Source: Pedobacter sp. Leaf41
GTDB taxonomy: Bacteria; Bacteroidota; Bacteroidia; Sphingobacteriales; Sphingobacteriaceae
Direction: 5' to 3'
Assembly (NCBI RefSeq): GCF_001422545.1
Contig: NZ_LMLE01000011.1
Span: 1 to 64,000 of the forward strand
Length of the DNA: 64,000 bases
The notes beneath the pieces are model-generated. The model did no database searches. It was not told the origin of the DNA and saw nothing but the letters and a program-made list of their open reading frames with translations. The position numbers were made by a program, and so were the translations under genes. The stretch's first letter is position 1. The number at the start of each line of letters is the position of its first letter. Of the stretch, positions 42,205 to 52,401 are shown in pieces.

Positions 42205-43479
42205 ATGGTAAATAAATTAAACGCGAAGATTTGGATTGTGTTTCTCTTTTGTGTTAGGGTTTGTTACGCCCAGAATGGGCTTTCTGATTCAGTTAACAAA
42301 TTAATCATTCCGATTGACTCAAATCAATCCGGGGGGTACACATATCCAACCGATTTCCTTTTTAAAACACTCGATGGAAATAAGGTCTACGCCATTGGTG
42401 AGGCGACCCACGGTACACGAAATTTTATCGATTTTCGATTTTCGCTGATCAAGACCTTAGTCTTGGAACACAACTACAAAGTAATAGTTACCGAAACAGA
42501 TTTCTCCAGTACCTTAATGTTAAATGATTATATCGTTAATGGGAACGGTTCGCCAAAGGATGCATTAAAGCTGATAGGGTATTGGATGTACAACAATTCG
42601 GATTTTTTGAATGTAGTCGAATGGCTTAAGACGTATAACGACTCCAAGGGGCCTGGTGATAAAGTTCATTTTTATGGCTGCGATATGACTGCCCCGGCAA
42701 TAATCGGATCGGTAATCCGTGGGGAATATAGGTTTAAGAATGCTGCGTTGAATGATGAAATGCTAGGTGCACTTAAGCAATTGAGAGTCCCGACTTCAAA
42801 GTCATTCACGAAAGATGAAGGAGACCTTTTTAATGGTATAGGTGTTAAAATCGACCAAGAGATTGCTTCACAACCCACCAATAGTGTCTCTAGGATTTCC
42901 TTAAATTCCATTTTGCAACTAATTAAATATCGCGCACTCGGTCCAGGAAAACTAAGGGCTGAATTAAGAGACAAAATGATGTACGAAAACATTAACAGCA
43001 TCATGGCCCTTCAGCCTAATGCGAAGGTGATATTCTTGGCACATAACATGCACATCTCGAAAAAATTAATGCTTGCAGGTCAGCAACCGGTAGGGCAATT
43101 GTTATCCAAGTCACTAGGCAAAAAATATTACGCCCTAGGCCTTCTGTTTTATGAAGGAGAGTTCCTTGCTAACGACAGAATTAATTCGGGCTTCAAGGTT
43201 TTCAATGTCAAACAGGACGATCCAGTTTTTTTTGAACAGAGAATTATCTCTTCCAAAAATGATGCTTATTTAGACTTTAATACCCTTCCCTACGATAGAG
43301 CGATTATAAATTTTCTTTCAAAAAAAGTCAAGACAAGACAGGTGGGTGCTACATTTAGCAATTCAAAGGCCGACCTAGAAAATACCTCAATCGAAACCCG
43401 CCCCAGCGAATCATTCGACGGAGTAGTAATATTCAAAAAAACCTACCCAATCAAACAGCCCTTCAAATGGAACGATTAA
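42205..43479 (+). CDS. erythromycin esterase family protein, exported
   Basis: 424 residues from the ATG at 42205 (MVNKLNAKIWIVFLFCVRVCYAQ, a signal peptide). A TTG 20 codons upstream would also be in frame but adds nothing. Family motifs include VYAIGEATHGTRNFIDFRFSLIKTLVLEH (Glu and His of the active site), VIVTETDFSSTLMLNDYIV, DKVHFYGCDMTAP and VIFLAHNMHISKK (second His). Erythromycin esterases open macrolide lactones, but most family members in Bacteroidota have unknown substrates, and a resistance role should not be assumed. Single gene. Confidence 0.85.
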   Translation: MVNKLNAKIWIVFLFCVRVCYAQNGLSDSVNKLIIPIDSNQSGGYTYPTDFLFKTLDGNKVYAIGEATHGTRNFIDFRFSLIKTLVLEHNYKVIVTETDFSSTLMLNDYIVNGNGSPKDALKLIGYWMYNNSDFLNVVEWLKTYNDSKGPGDKVHFYGCDMTAPAIIGSVIRGEYRFKNAALNDEMLGALKQLRVPTSKSFTKDEGDLFNGIGVKIDQEIASQPTNSVSRISLNSILQLIKYRALGPGKLRAELRDKMMYENINSIMALQPNAKVIFLAHNMHISKKLMLAGQQPVGQLLSKSLGKKYYALGLLFYEGEFLANDRINSGFKVFNVKQDDPVFFEQRIISSKNDAYLDFNTLPYDRAIINFLSKKVKTRQVGATFSNSKADLENTSIETRPSESFDGVVIFKKTYPIKQPFKWND

Positions 43480-43747
43480 ACGAAGTAAATGTAAGCCTTG
43501 ACTTAAGGACAAAGGTTGAACAATCGATAGTTAATTATTTCTTCTGAAGTGTTTTTGCGTGAACATGCAGGGCAAAGAAATAGCCCAATTAAGTATTTTC
43601 TAGAAAATGTTTATTTTTATTCCTTTACCCCGTCCTAAGTTTATAATTCACCACTTTTCATCAATGCTTCTGATATCCTGCTGAACCGGTGCAGTTTGTG
43701 TCGAAATGAAAAAAACTGTTTTCAGTGAGGTGCAACTTATTACTACA

Positions 43748-44707
43748 CTAACCATTGTTTATTTCATTCAATAGGTTTTGTATATCCAAATTAGCGTTAT
43801 TTAAATATCGGTTTCGTTGCTTTTCTCCATTACCACTAAATGAAACTGATTTTTTGATCAGTATATCCATCCAGGAATTTATACTGCTGCAAAAATCATT
43901 GTTTTGGGTTTTAAGATAATTGAATGTATTGAAACGGTTAAAGCTTATCAGACTTCCATCACCTTCTACAAGATAGCAAATGCTACCTAAAACATCATTG
44001 GCATACCAGCGGAATTTATGATCAGGATTTGGTGTTTTTCTTGAATTTAAAGAATAGGATTTTATATCTTCCAAACAAGATCTTAGTTGTTCTAAGATTG
44101 TTTCAGCAAAACAGGCTTTTAGATGACCAGCCTCATATGCATAGCGGATTTGCTCAATAGTACCATGAATAGTATCTTTCGACCATATTTCTGTACTCGG
44201 AATTTCTAAATATAATTTATTCAATTTCTGGGTTATATCCCTAATTTCTTCGCTCAGCTCAAAATTATGCAAATCTTCTTTTGGGATATCCATGCTGTCG
44301 GCCCAAAAAAACAGTTTAAATGCTGTTAATTCATCGTATTTAAAAAAATAAAACAGGGGAATGTCGTCAGTAGTAACCTTAATTTGCTTTTGTTTTAAAC
44401 GATGTATTGCCACCAAATCCTCATATAAACTATGTAAGTAAGCATACATTGGGTTTTTTTGTGAATCTATTTGTGGTGAAAGAAATGTAATAAATTCAGT
44501 ATCATTCGATTGATAATGATAGTTAAACTTCAACTCATCGCACAAAAGCGTTAACTGCTGTAAACTAAGTGAGCTCGTACCCTTGATTTTTTTATAGGAC
44601 TCATTTAAACTTATATTTAATACTTGCGCTACGATTTGTGGAAAATTAAAGTGTGTAGGTAAAGTAGATTTTAAACTTTTAAAAAAAGACTCTTGTGAGT
44701 TGTACAT
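43748..44707 (-). CDS. putative XRE-like DNA-binding protein, Bacteroidota type
   Basis: 319 residues. The N-terminal ~65 residues read like a degenerate XRE helix-turn-helix (FPQIVAQVLNISLNESYKKIKGTSSLSLQQLTLLCDELKF). The remaining 250 residues are helical with aromatic-rich blocks (YLHSLYEDLVAIHRLKQKQI, YFFKYDELTAFKLFFWADS, HKFRWYANDVLGSICYLVEGDGSLISFNRFNTFNYLKTQN). I recall proteins of this layout as uncharacterised regulators beside secreted-protein genes. Divergent from the DUF6252 lipoprotein gene with a 281-base gap, so it may control that side. Confidence 0.65.
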   Translation of the reverse strand: MYNSQESFFKSLKSTLPTHFNFPQIVAQVLNISLNESYKKIKGTSSLSLQQLTLLCDELKFNYHYQSNDTEFITFLSPQIDSQKNPMYAYLHSLYEDLVAIHRLKQKQIKVTTDDIPLFYFFKYDELTAFKLFFWADSMDIPKEDLHNFELSEEIRDITQKLNKLYLEIPSTEIWSKDTIHGTIEQIRYAYEAGHLKACFAETILEQLRSCLEDIKSYSLNSRKTPNPDHKFRWYANDVLGSICYLVEGDGSLISFNRFNTFNYLKTQNNDFCSSINSWMDILIKKSVSFSGNGEKQRNRYLNNANLDIQNLLNEINNG

Positions 44708-44988
44708 ACATGAATTGATGAAACGCTAAAATTATATGAAGTATGCTGCTAAAAATTGGGTTAAATATTATCCTTTGATGTGATTATTCCAATTTTGTTT
44801 AATCTAAAATAATTGTATTCATTACATTTTATCCTCGCAAATTAAACTAATCCAATTTAATTATTTTTTTAAACTTTTAGATTAAAAAATTGATAATCAA
44901 TACTTAATAGGGATGCTTCTCGATTTTTTTTATTTTTTACATTGCAACGTGCTTTGTTAAATTAAATACATATTAACCATAACTACCC

Positions 44989-45486
44989 ATGAAAACCCAA
45001 ATATTGTACCTATTGCTAATTGTAGCAATGGCAATAAGCTCCTGTAAAAAAGATAAAGATGATGGATTAACTCCTGAAACGCAAACCGGTGCAAATACTT
45101 TTTCCTGTAAAATTAATGGAGGAATATTCATTCCTGTAAAAGAACTATTTGGACCAACACCTCTGTATTCTCAAATTGATGTTTATAACGGAATAAAGAC
45201 ACTTGGAATAAGTGCAAGTAATCCGAATACATACATAAAAAACATGCATTTTAATATTTACGATTTCAAAGGAGAAGGAGAGTATCGCGTTGATATAACT
45301 AAAGATACATATATAGATTGCTATATAAATGTACCATCTCCAAATCTAGAAAAATCAGAAAGCGGTATTATTCGAATCACAAAGTATCAAGGAAAAATTG
45401 TATCAGGAACATTTGAGTTTAATGTTAAGCATGAAGGGGCAAATATTGCAGTTAGCTCTGGCCGCTTTGATATTACATTACGCTAA
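44989..45486 (+). CDS. DUF6252-like lipoprotein
   Basis: 165 residues. Lipoprotein leader MKTQILYLLLIVAMAISS-C with the Cys at residue 19, then KKDKDDGLTPETQTGANTFSCKINGGIFIPV. The TFSCKINGxxFxP start, GEYRVD and the closing ISGTFEF-type strand (KIVSGTFEFNV) match the Bacteroidota DUF6252 domain, of unknown function. It is followed 55 bases later by the lipase-like gene; the two may be co-transcribed. Confidence 0.78.
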   Translation: MKTQILYLLLIVAMAISSCKKDKDDGLTPETQTGANTFSCKINGGIFIPVKELFGPTPLYSQIDVYNGIKTLGISASNPNTYIKNMHFNIYDFKGEGEYRVDITKDTYIDCYINVPSPNLEKSESGIIRITKYQGKIVSGTFEFNVKHEGANIAVSSGRFDITLR

Positions 45487-45540
45487 ATCTCAAAATTTGT
45501 AAACATCATTCATAAGCTTTCATTTAAAAAAACAACTATT

Positions 45541-48500
45541 ATGAAAAAAACATCTTTATTAATTCTCTCTTTTATTTTTTGTTTATTTAAAGCGAATGCT
45601 CAAGTTGATGAATTTAAGCATACTGCTGATAGTCTTTTCCAGCATTTAGACAAGACAGGAATAAGTACCGGTGTACTTTATGACAGGGTATTTCCTTATG
45701 CAGCGCTTAATAATTTCAATCTAATTACCCCTGATACGAGCTCTATGTGGCATTTCAAACAGGCATATAGCGAGTATTATCGATCTGCTTACAATCCATC
45801 GCCTTCCTGGTTGACTGTGAATCAATTAAAGGAAAAGGCTATAATGGCACAACTTTAGCAAAAAGTACCAATAGCTTTGGGCGACTTTCAGTTTAATGTA
45901 ATTGATACTAATTCAATAGAAATCGGCTTAATTAGCTTAAATCCCACCGACAGTTTATATTATGATGTTAACGGACGCTCTAGACATCCATTTAATATTA
46001 CAAACACTTTTGTAGGGGCTGCCTTGGTTGATAGTGTACTGATGGGATCAGTAGATTACAAATTTTCCCCAGAATTTATTTTTAATTACAGCAACAGAAC
46101 CTTGACCAATTTATCTGTAGATTTTGGCGATGGAAATGGTTTACAGAGTGTTAGCTTAAATAGTGATAAGTCGATTTATTATAGTACTACTGGCTATGTT
46201 CACTTAAAGTTTATCGCAACATTTTCTGATAATACAACAATAACGACATTTTCTTCTCTAAAAATTTTTGGAGAACAATCAAATCAAAACCAAATGCGAA
46301 ACTTGAATAGTTGTAATACCCCGACTACATTTGATATTTGGAGTAAACTTAGTTTTCAGGGTTATGATGAAAGTAATGCGACAAAAGGTAAGGGAGATGT
46401 TACCATTTATCATTCTAAAATAAATAATTGCGATGGGATTATTAGAAAGCCCATTATTATAATTGATGGTTTTGATCCAGGAGATGGGCAAAAAGGTTAT
46501 CAATTATATGATACTTATCTAAACAATCCTAATAAAGGATTACTAGGAGATAGTTTACGCAATCGAGGTTATGATTTATTTATTTTAAATTTTCCTACTT
46601 ATCAAATCAATGGACACAGCAGAGACGGCGGTGCAGATTACATTGAAAGGAATGCCCGAGTTTTAATGGCTTTGATAGATTCGGTAAATCTTATGAAACA
46701 AGGCAATGAGAAAATGGTAATCATCGGTCCAAGTATGGGTGGCTTAATTAGCCGCTATGCTTTAACTTATATGGAACAAAACAATATGTTACATAATACA
46801 AGGTTGTGGATCTCATTTGATTCGCCGCACCTTGGTGCTAATATACCAATAGGTGACCAATATTGGCTTGATTTTTACGGCGAAGCTACCCAGAATGAAA
46901 ATATTCTTGTGAACAGAGATAAAAAAATCGGCTCAACTGCTGCGAAGCAAATGCTTGTTTCACATTATTTGAATAATGGTAATCCTCATAGCTTCCGAAA
47001 TACATTTATGAATACCTTAAATGCGCTAGGATTTCCCAATGGCGATGCCAACCAACCATTTCGTAAAATATCGCTAATCGATGGAAGTTTAGGTGGAACT
47101 GAAATAAATATTGCAGGGGATAAGGCCTTTACTTTTGATGTTCACAGATGGCATGATATAGATTTGTGGCTTTTTAAAGTGCGTTATAAAACTTATACCG
47201 TAGCTTCGTCGAGAGTGTATTTTACAGGGAGTTATGGTACTAGTAATGTCGTTTTTGATGGTTGGTACAAATTCAAAAGTAGAATTAATTATTCAAATAC
47301 TGCTATTTATACTTCGGGGTTTGACGTAGCACCCGGGGGAATTTTTGATACCCAACAACAAATAGCAGAGAATGGAGATGGACAATTAATACATGCCTTG
47401 GGCAAACAGCCACATGGAGGCATTAGATTTAAAACTAGCTTTTATTCTGTGATACCAAACCATAGCTTCATCAACACTAAAAGTGCTTTAGCTTATAATG
47501 GCTCAAACCAAAACTTATCAGAAAACATTAGTGAACGGAGCTTGGTTTGTACTGGTGAAACACCATTTGATAGCTACTTTGGTGATTTTAATTCAAATAG
47601 AGAACATGTAGAACTTTGGTCTCCTGCTGTCGATTATATTTTAAAAGAGATAGACGCAATCCCACAGCTACCATTAATAAAATCGAATTTATCAATTAGT
47701 GGGCAAACATCTTTTTGTACAAGTGCATCTTATACAATACCAAACTTGCCATCAGGTACAATGGTAACTTGGACCGCTAATAATCCCAGTTACGTAATTT
47801 TATCAACTTCAGGAAGCCAAAATGAAACTGTACAAGTCACAAATGCAGTATTTAGCGCAGCGGTAATTTTAACTGCTGAAATCAAAACAAATTGTAGCAG
47901 AGTTGTTTTAACTAAACAAATAATTTTCGGTCCTCCGGTCGGAGGCTATATTACATTTTCTAATGCTGGCGCCCCAGCGGGCAATCCTGTAAGTTTACAG
48001 CCATGTGAGCGCAGTAATTCAGGAACATTTTATTTTACAGATAACTATGGTAATACTTTCAATTCATATGATAATCCTGGTTATGAATTTGAGATTATAT
48101 CTACTGTAAATTGTGATTTTTATCCTGATAGATATTTTGACTTTGCCTTTGATATTGCCCCATCATTTTCAGGTGGCACAGCTACCGTTGTAGTCAAAGT
48201 TAAGAATAATTGCGGGTGGAGCGATCCGTAAACTGTTGATTTGATCGTGCCAACATGTTACGGTGGTAATAGGTTTGCTGTTTATCCTAATCCAGCAAAT
48301 ACAGAAGTAAAAATTTCGTTCGACCAAGATCTGAACTCAAAGTCAGCAAATAAATCTATTGCCAGTACAAATTATTTTAGTGTAAAACTTTTCGATGATA
48401 AAGGTAAATTGATAAAAGGTGGGCAAAAGGGGGTAGATAGTAGCTCAGTTGTATTAGGGACATCCGATCTTCCAAATGGCACATACTTTCTTCATATTTT

Positions 48501-48546
48501 AAAAGATAAGGCAGTTATCAAAAAGCAGATTATTGTACAACATTAA
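45541..48546 (+). pseudogene. T9SS-exported alpha/beta-hydrolase (lipase-like) gene with two in-frame stop codons
   Basis: One uninterrupted frame of 1,001 codons broken only by TAG at 45856-45858 (QL-stop-QKVPIALG) and TAA at 48229-48231 (WSDP-stop-TVDLIV). Domains are a signal peptide (ending KANAQ), an N-terminal region, an alpha/beta-hydrolase core with the nucleophile elbow in VIIGPSMGGLISRYAL and IIIDGFDPGDGQKGY, a PKD-like region near 730-880, and a T9SS type A C-terminal signal (FAVYPNPANTEVKISF...LPNGTYFLHILKDKAVIKKQIIVQ). Coding quality is high on both sides of each stop, so decay is recent or the stops are read through. The second stop removes exactly the sorting signal. Confidence 0.82.
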
Positions 48547-48603
48547 TAAATTACGCCTCATGGAGATGGCAACTTTGCTATCTCCATTTAACTCAACTGC
48601 TTT

Positions 48604-49713
48604 ATGAACACATTTCAAAGTTACGTCTTAACGGTATTTTGCGGCTTTATTATTTCAACCGCAGATGCACAATTAATAGAACAACCAAATGTACCAACAT
48701 CTAAGCTAGCTGTACCATTTTTATTGCTTTCTACAGATGCCATATCATCAGGTATGGGCGAGTCTGGCTCTGCCTTGCTCTCGAGCAGCACTACGGCTGA
48801 ACTCAATACAGCAAAGGCAAACTTTTTGGTCGAAAAATTTGGAATGAACCTGACATATACGCCTTGGTTGAGGAAATTAGTAAGTGATAGAAAACTCATG
48901 TTTGTTGGCGGCTTTTATAAGGTTGCACCAGAATTTACATTAACAGCATCTCTAAATTACCTTTCTTACGGACAAACTGATTTAATAGATATTAATCAAA
49001 TTAGTTTGGGTACCATACAGCCAGTAGAATATGTGGGTACTTTAGGTATTTCAAAAAGTTTCGGATCAAAATTCTCTTTGGGAATGAAATTGAAGATTAT
49101 ACGTTCTAATCTTTACACCGGATCTGATTCTTTTGTTTTCATACAATCTGGTACTGCTTATGGCGTCGATCTATCATCTTATCACATTTTTCCCATCAAT
49201 TCATTTTCGGGCAATTCAACGATTGCCTTTGCTATAAACGTTGAAAATATTGGTCCCAAAATCTCATACTTTAACCAGTTTGACCAAAAATCATATTTAC
49301 CAACTAATCTAAAAATTGGCACAGCTTTTAAAACGATAACCTCTTCTGAAAGCGAAATTGGTATTGCTTTAGATTTTAATAAATTATTGGTGCCACAATA
49401 TCAGTTAAAATCTGATGAGAGTGTGTTTGAAAGTATTGTTTCATCATTTGATGGCAAAAGTGGCTCTAGCATTAGCGATGTAAGTGTCTCTATGGGTGCT
49501 GAATATATTTATAATAAAGCTGTTTCTTTTAGATTAGGTTATAATCTGCAAGGCGATAAACGATTATTGGGTAGCTTTTTTTCGGCTGGTGTGGGTGCAA
49601 CACTAAAAAAAGTTAGTTTAAACATGGCTTATATAACTGGCAATCCACAACGGTCATTTTTGAGCAATACGTTGAGATTCACTTTGGGTTATTCTTTCCC
49701 AAGCGCTCTGTAA
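48604..49713 (+). CDS. PorV/LptO-like outer-membrane protein (type IX secretion)
   Basis: 369 residues. Signal peptide (to ADAQ), then LAVPFLLLSTDAISSGMGESGSALLSSSTTAELNTAKANFL, the start typical of the PorV/PorQ barrel family (AVPFLxIxPDARxGGMGxAGxA). A 14-strand barrel-like sequence follows, ending with FTLGYSFPSAL. PorV accepts T9SS cargo after translocation. This copy lies directly downstream of a T9SS cargo gene (57-base gap), so it may be a dedicated partner rather than the housekeeping porV. Confidence 0.82.
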   Translation: MNTFQSYVLTVFCGFIISTADAQLIEQPNVPTSKLAVPFLLLSTDAISSGMGESGSALLSSSTTAELNTAKANFLVEKFGMNLTYTPWLRKLVSDRKLMFVGGFYKVAPEFTLTASLNYLSYGQTDLIDINQISLGTIQPVEYVGTLGISKSFGSKFSLGMKLKIIRSNLYTGSDSFVFIQSGTAYGVDLSSYHIFPINSFSGNSTIAFAINVENIGPKISYFNQFDQKSYLPTNLKIGTAFKTITSSESEIGIALDFNKLLVPQYQLKSDESVFESIVSSFDGKSGSSISDVSVSMGAEYIYNKAVSFRLGYNLQGDKRLLGSFFSAGVGATLKKVSLNMAYITGNPQRSFLSNTLRFTLGYSFPSAL

Positions 49714-49803
49714 CGCGAGGTAATCATCCGTTACGACATCAACAAAAGAAATTATTTATTAGGAAGTTATTCTCATGCGGCATAATTCTGATCTCGGAAA
49801 CGC

Positions 49804-49820
49804 TTCGTTTTTTGAGACAA
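49804..49820 (+). repeat. dispersed 17-base motif, copy 10
   Basis: TTCGTTTTTTGAGACAA, one change from the consensus, in the gap after the PorV-like gene. Confidence 0.6.
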
Positions 49821-50001
49821 GAATCAACAGAAAAATTCTCTTTGAACAATTTACCTTTGACGTCACCTCGCTGCGCTCGGTCCAGAATTCTACTTTGAAA
49901 TGGTCTGAATTTTGGGAAGTGCACAAATCTGCGAGTTAATAACACACCTACATGAAGACTTCATGGACACCTTGTAAGTTATACAGGACTTAATTTATAT
50001 C

Positions 50002-50184
50002 CTATTCTGATCGTTCGATATAAGGATGATCACCTTCCGCAGGAATATCATTCTGCTGTTCATGTAAGGATGTATTCAAAGAACTAATAATTTGATCCTT
50101 AAATCCTTCTAATTCGGCGTTTGATGATAAGAAATTGGCCAATTTTTGCAAAGCTTCTCTGCTTCCAGCGATTTGTATGTTCAT
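50002..50184 (-). CDS. small hypothetical protein, 60 residues
   Basis: Read from the ATG at 50184 (MNIQIAGSREALQKLANFLS); a longer frame starting at 50244 adds a basic leader without support. Polar, helical, acidic at the C-terminus (DIPAEGDHPYIERSE). The N-terminus resembles the short Bacteroidota proteins that start with an I-x-G-(S/T)-xx-x-L-xxLA pattern. Function unknown. Confidence 0.45.
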   Translation of the reverse strand: MNIQIAGSREALQKLANFLSSNAELEGFKDQIISSLNTSLHEQQNDIPAEGDHPYIERSE

Positions 50185-50590
50185 AAATTTAAAGTGACAA
50201 ATTTTACGCCAAACTAGGCGTATAATCCTAAATCTGTCATACATTATCTGATAATTAGTATCCTATAATCGATTTAGCTCATTGTATTTATTCTAATTAA
50301 TATAAGATTGAAATTTACAACAGTTATTATTTTGGATCAATAAATAAGATCTACGATTTGCTTATGGGAAAAATATTCATTTTTTTAGACGAAAAATATA
50401 ATTACAAACCCCTCAACCTATCAAAAATCGACCGTTATTTGGTAATTTCAGTTTTATGAAAGCCATCATAGTTATTAATGGTTCTTTTATTATTTATTCT
50501 ATAATTTAGGTAATATAAATTTTTGGTGGGTTAGGCATATATCAAGTACCTTTATATTTCTGAAGTTAACTTACTAATGTTACAAAAAAT
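50185..50590. other. gene-free stretch
   Basis: 406 bases between divergent small genes, very AT-rich. Nothing convincing seen. Confidence 0.4.
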
Positions 50591-51295
50591 ATGACCCAGA
50601 ATAGGAATATTTCATTTGATAAACTTTTCTATAAAGTTGCGACAAATCAATTTTCCCTCGAATATTTAGAAGAAGTACAATCTTTTTATCCTGAATATTT
50701 AGAAGATGATTCTGATGAGATTAAATTTAAGTGTGAAGATTTAATTAGTGCCATATATTTTATGAACGGCATGTCTGACAAATCGCTTGAGATAGACTTA
50801 GAACTGCTTAAAAGGTATCGGATTGAAAGGTGTGATACGTTACTTCTGAGGACAGCAAAGACAAGTGCAGAATTGAAACGGACAGATGATGTTTTCACTT
50901 ATATAGTTCGTTTCTTAAAAGACACACACAAAGATGACGATTGGTCAAGGAAACTTCCATTGCTAGCATGGTACGTTGAATTCTATTCAAAGGGAGAAGA
51001 TGGCACATTTAATAATTTTGAACAAACGTTAACGTCTATAACAAACAACTTAGGCATCAAAGCTATCGCAGCGATTTCCTTTTCGGATCGTGTTAGATTT
51101 ATATGGGAAGATTTTTTACGAGCTCAAAAAGAGTTACGCGCATTCCATTTGGCTTACTGGAAAGCTAAGAAAGAACAAAAAGATAAGCTGTTAGAAGAAT
51201 ACTTACGGACTGAAACAATCGCTTATTTTAAAACTGAAATCATAAATACCATTAAGATAAGCGAATCAATAAAAGCTAATAACGAGAGAACCTGA
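50591..51295 (+). CDS. hypothetical protein, 234 residues
   Basis: Soluble, helix-rich, acidic at first (SLEYLEEVQSFYPEYLEDDSDEIKFKCEDLISA) and basic near the end (AYWKAKKEQKDKLLEEYLRTETIAYFKTEIINTI). The spacing of helices (FMNGMSDKSLEIDLELLKRY, LLLRTAKTSAELKRTDDVFTYIVRFLKD) recalls TPR-like repeats, but no consensus is met. No family recognised. Alone on the plus strand in the accessory region. Confidence 0.6.
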   Translation: MTQNRNISFDKLFYKVATNQFSLEYLEEVQSFYPEYLEDDSDEIKFKCEDLISAIYFMNGMSDKSLEIDLELLKRYRIERCDTLLLRTAKTSAELKRTDDVFTYIVRFLKDTHKDDDWSRKLPLLAWYVEFYSKGEDGTFNNFEQTLTSITNNLGIKAIAAISFSDRVRFIWEDFLRAQKELRAFHLAYWKAKKEQKDKLLEEYLRTETIAYFKTEIINTIKISESIKANNERT

Positions 51296-51480
51296 TCATA
51301 AAACCCTGATTATTTAATAAGTTTCATGAGTTAGGACTTAAGAATATTATAGTTAGCAGAGTTGCCTACGATTATCCTGCTGTATTCCGCTTTTTTCCTA
51401 TATTATCATAAACTCATTTCATTAATCAAACTCAATTATTAGTTTTAGATAATGAGTAAATGATAAAATATAATAGCAAA

Positions 51481-51672
51481 TTAAATGTTAGTAAATGCAC
51501 TTGCCCACCATTCTCTTTTTTCATCCTGTTGAACGGTATAGGTTTTGGGAAGAGTTTTAATGAAATTTTGTGATATTAAGTCACCTAAATCCAATAGAAC
51601 AGCTAATAGAAACAAACAAATAACTACACAAACGAAGTATAGTAATTTCTGTTTTGGGGTTGGATTTGACAT
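51481..51672 (-). CDS. small single-helix membrane protein
   Basis: 63 residues with one helix at about 8-28 (LLYFVCVVICLFLLAVLLDL) and a polar tail with a Trp-Trp pair (KREWWASAF). Last gene of the leftward cluster, 25 bases after the zinc-ribbon membrane protein. Unknown function. Confidence 0.5.
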   Translation of the reverse strand: MSNPTPKQKLLYFVCVVICLFLLAVLLDLGDLISQNFIKTLPKTYTVQQDEKREWWASAFTNI

Positions 51673-51697
51673 ATTATGTTCTTAGAGTTTATTACTA

Positions 51698-51991
51698 CTA
51701 TAATTTTGACCATAACCAGCGGCTACCACATTGTTCGCATTTTGCGTATAGATTTTTGACAAAGAAAAAACGGTACCCATAATAAAGGCCGATTACAGCC
51801 ACAGCGCTACCGGAAATTAATAATAAAAGGTCCAATTTTTTAGTTAATGTCCAAGCACAAAAGAGCACCCATAGAGTAGCTAAAATGAATTTTGTTAGCC
51901 AACTCTTGCGAGAATCTACCTTTAGTGGAAATCCACTGCATTTGGGACAACGTTTATACACTTCCATCGTTAAATGTTTTATAGGCAACAA
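51698..51991 (-). CDS. zinc-ribbon membrane protein
   Basis: 97 residues with two CxxC pairs, CPKC near the N-terminus and CEQC near the C-terminus, flanking two hydrophobic helices (about 33-48 and 53-70). The four Cys could form one zinc ribbon on the cytoplasmic side. An internal ATG at 51967 (MEVYKRCPKC) is an alternative start and would remove the 13-base overlap with the upstream nuclease-like gene. Role unknown. Confidence 0.6.
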   Translation of the reverse strand: MLPIKHLTMEVYKRCPKCSGFPLKVDSRKSWLTKFILATLWVLFCAWTLTKKLDLLLLISGSAVAVIGLYYGYRFFFVKNLYAKCEQCGSRWLWSKL

Positions 51992-52389
51992 TTTTGATTT
52001 AGCTTATCCCAATTTCCAAGAAATTCATCATTATCTATGCTTGAAAGATCGACTATGCCTCTCGTTAAATATTGCTTGCATTTATTATATGTTTCTTCAC
52101 CGGTAGCAATATAAAAGTCGGGAGCAGTCATGAGGTCTCCATTTAGATTCACAAATATATAGTAGTGGTTAATGTTAATTCTGTCTTTCATTAATGGCCA
52201 TCCTGTATTCTTTTTTTTATAAATGGCTTTAACTTGAATGATAAATTGCTTGTCATTCTTTTCTGCAAGAATATCAATTGATTTAGCGTTACCCATAGTA
52301 ATGCCAACGCTAAATCCTCTTCTGAGAAGCTCTGCTGCAACAAAATATTCACCTGAAAGTCCTGTACTGTTTCTTTCTATTTCAGCCAC
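51979..52389 (-). CDS. PD-(D/E)XK-like nuclease-fold protein
   Basis: 136 residues. The layout is that of small restriction-endonuclease-fold proteins: an N-terminal helix with Glu (TGLSGEYFVAAELLRRGFSV), then a strand with Asp (GNAKSIDILAEKND), then the QVK strand (KQFIIQVKAIYKK), as in Holliday-junction resolvase- and VRR-like enzymes. Later blocks (HYYIFVNLNGDLMTAPDFYIATGEE) are like those of many uncharacterised bacterial members with this fold. It lies 12 bases after the HEPN-like gene, in one leftward cluster. It may act on DNA in defence or repair; this is unproven. Confidence 0.65.
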   Translation of the reverse strand: MAEIERNSTGLSGEYFVAAELLRRGFSVGITMGNAKSIDILAEKNDKQFIIQVKAIYKKKNTGWPLMKDRININHYYIFVNLNGDLMTAPDFYIATGEETYNKCKQYLTRGIVDLSSIDNDEFLGNWDKLNQNCCL

Positions 52390-52401
52390 GCTTTTTTTAT
52401 T

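Noticed and set aside
42205-43479. Erythromycin esterase-like gene as a macrolide resistance gene
   Set aside because: Family membership is clear, but most Bacteroidota members have unknown substrates and nothing nearby indicates resistance.
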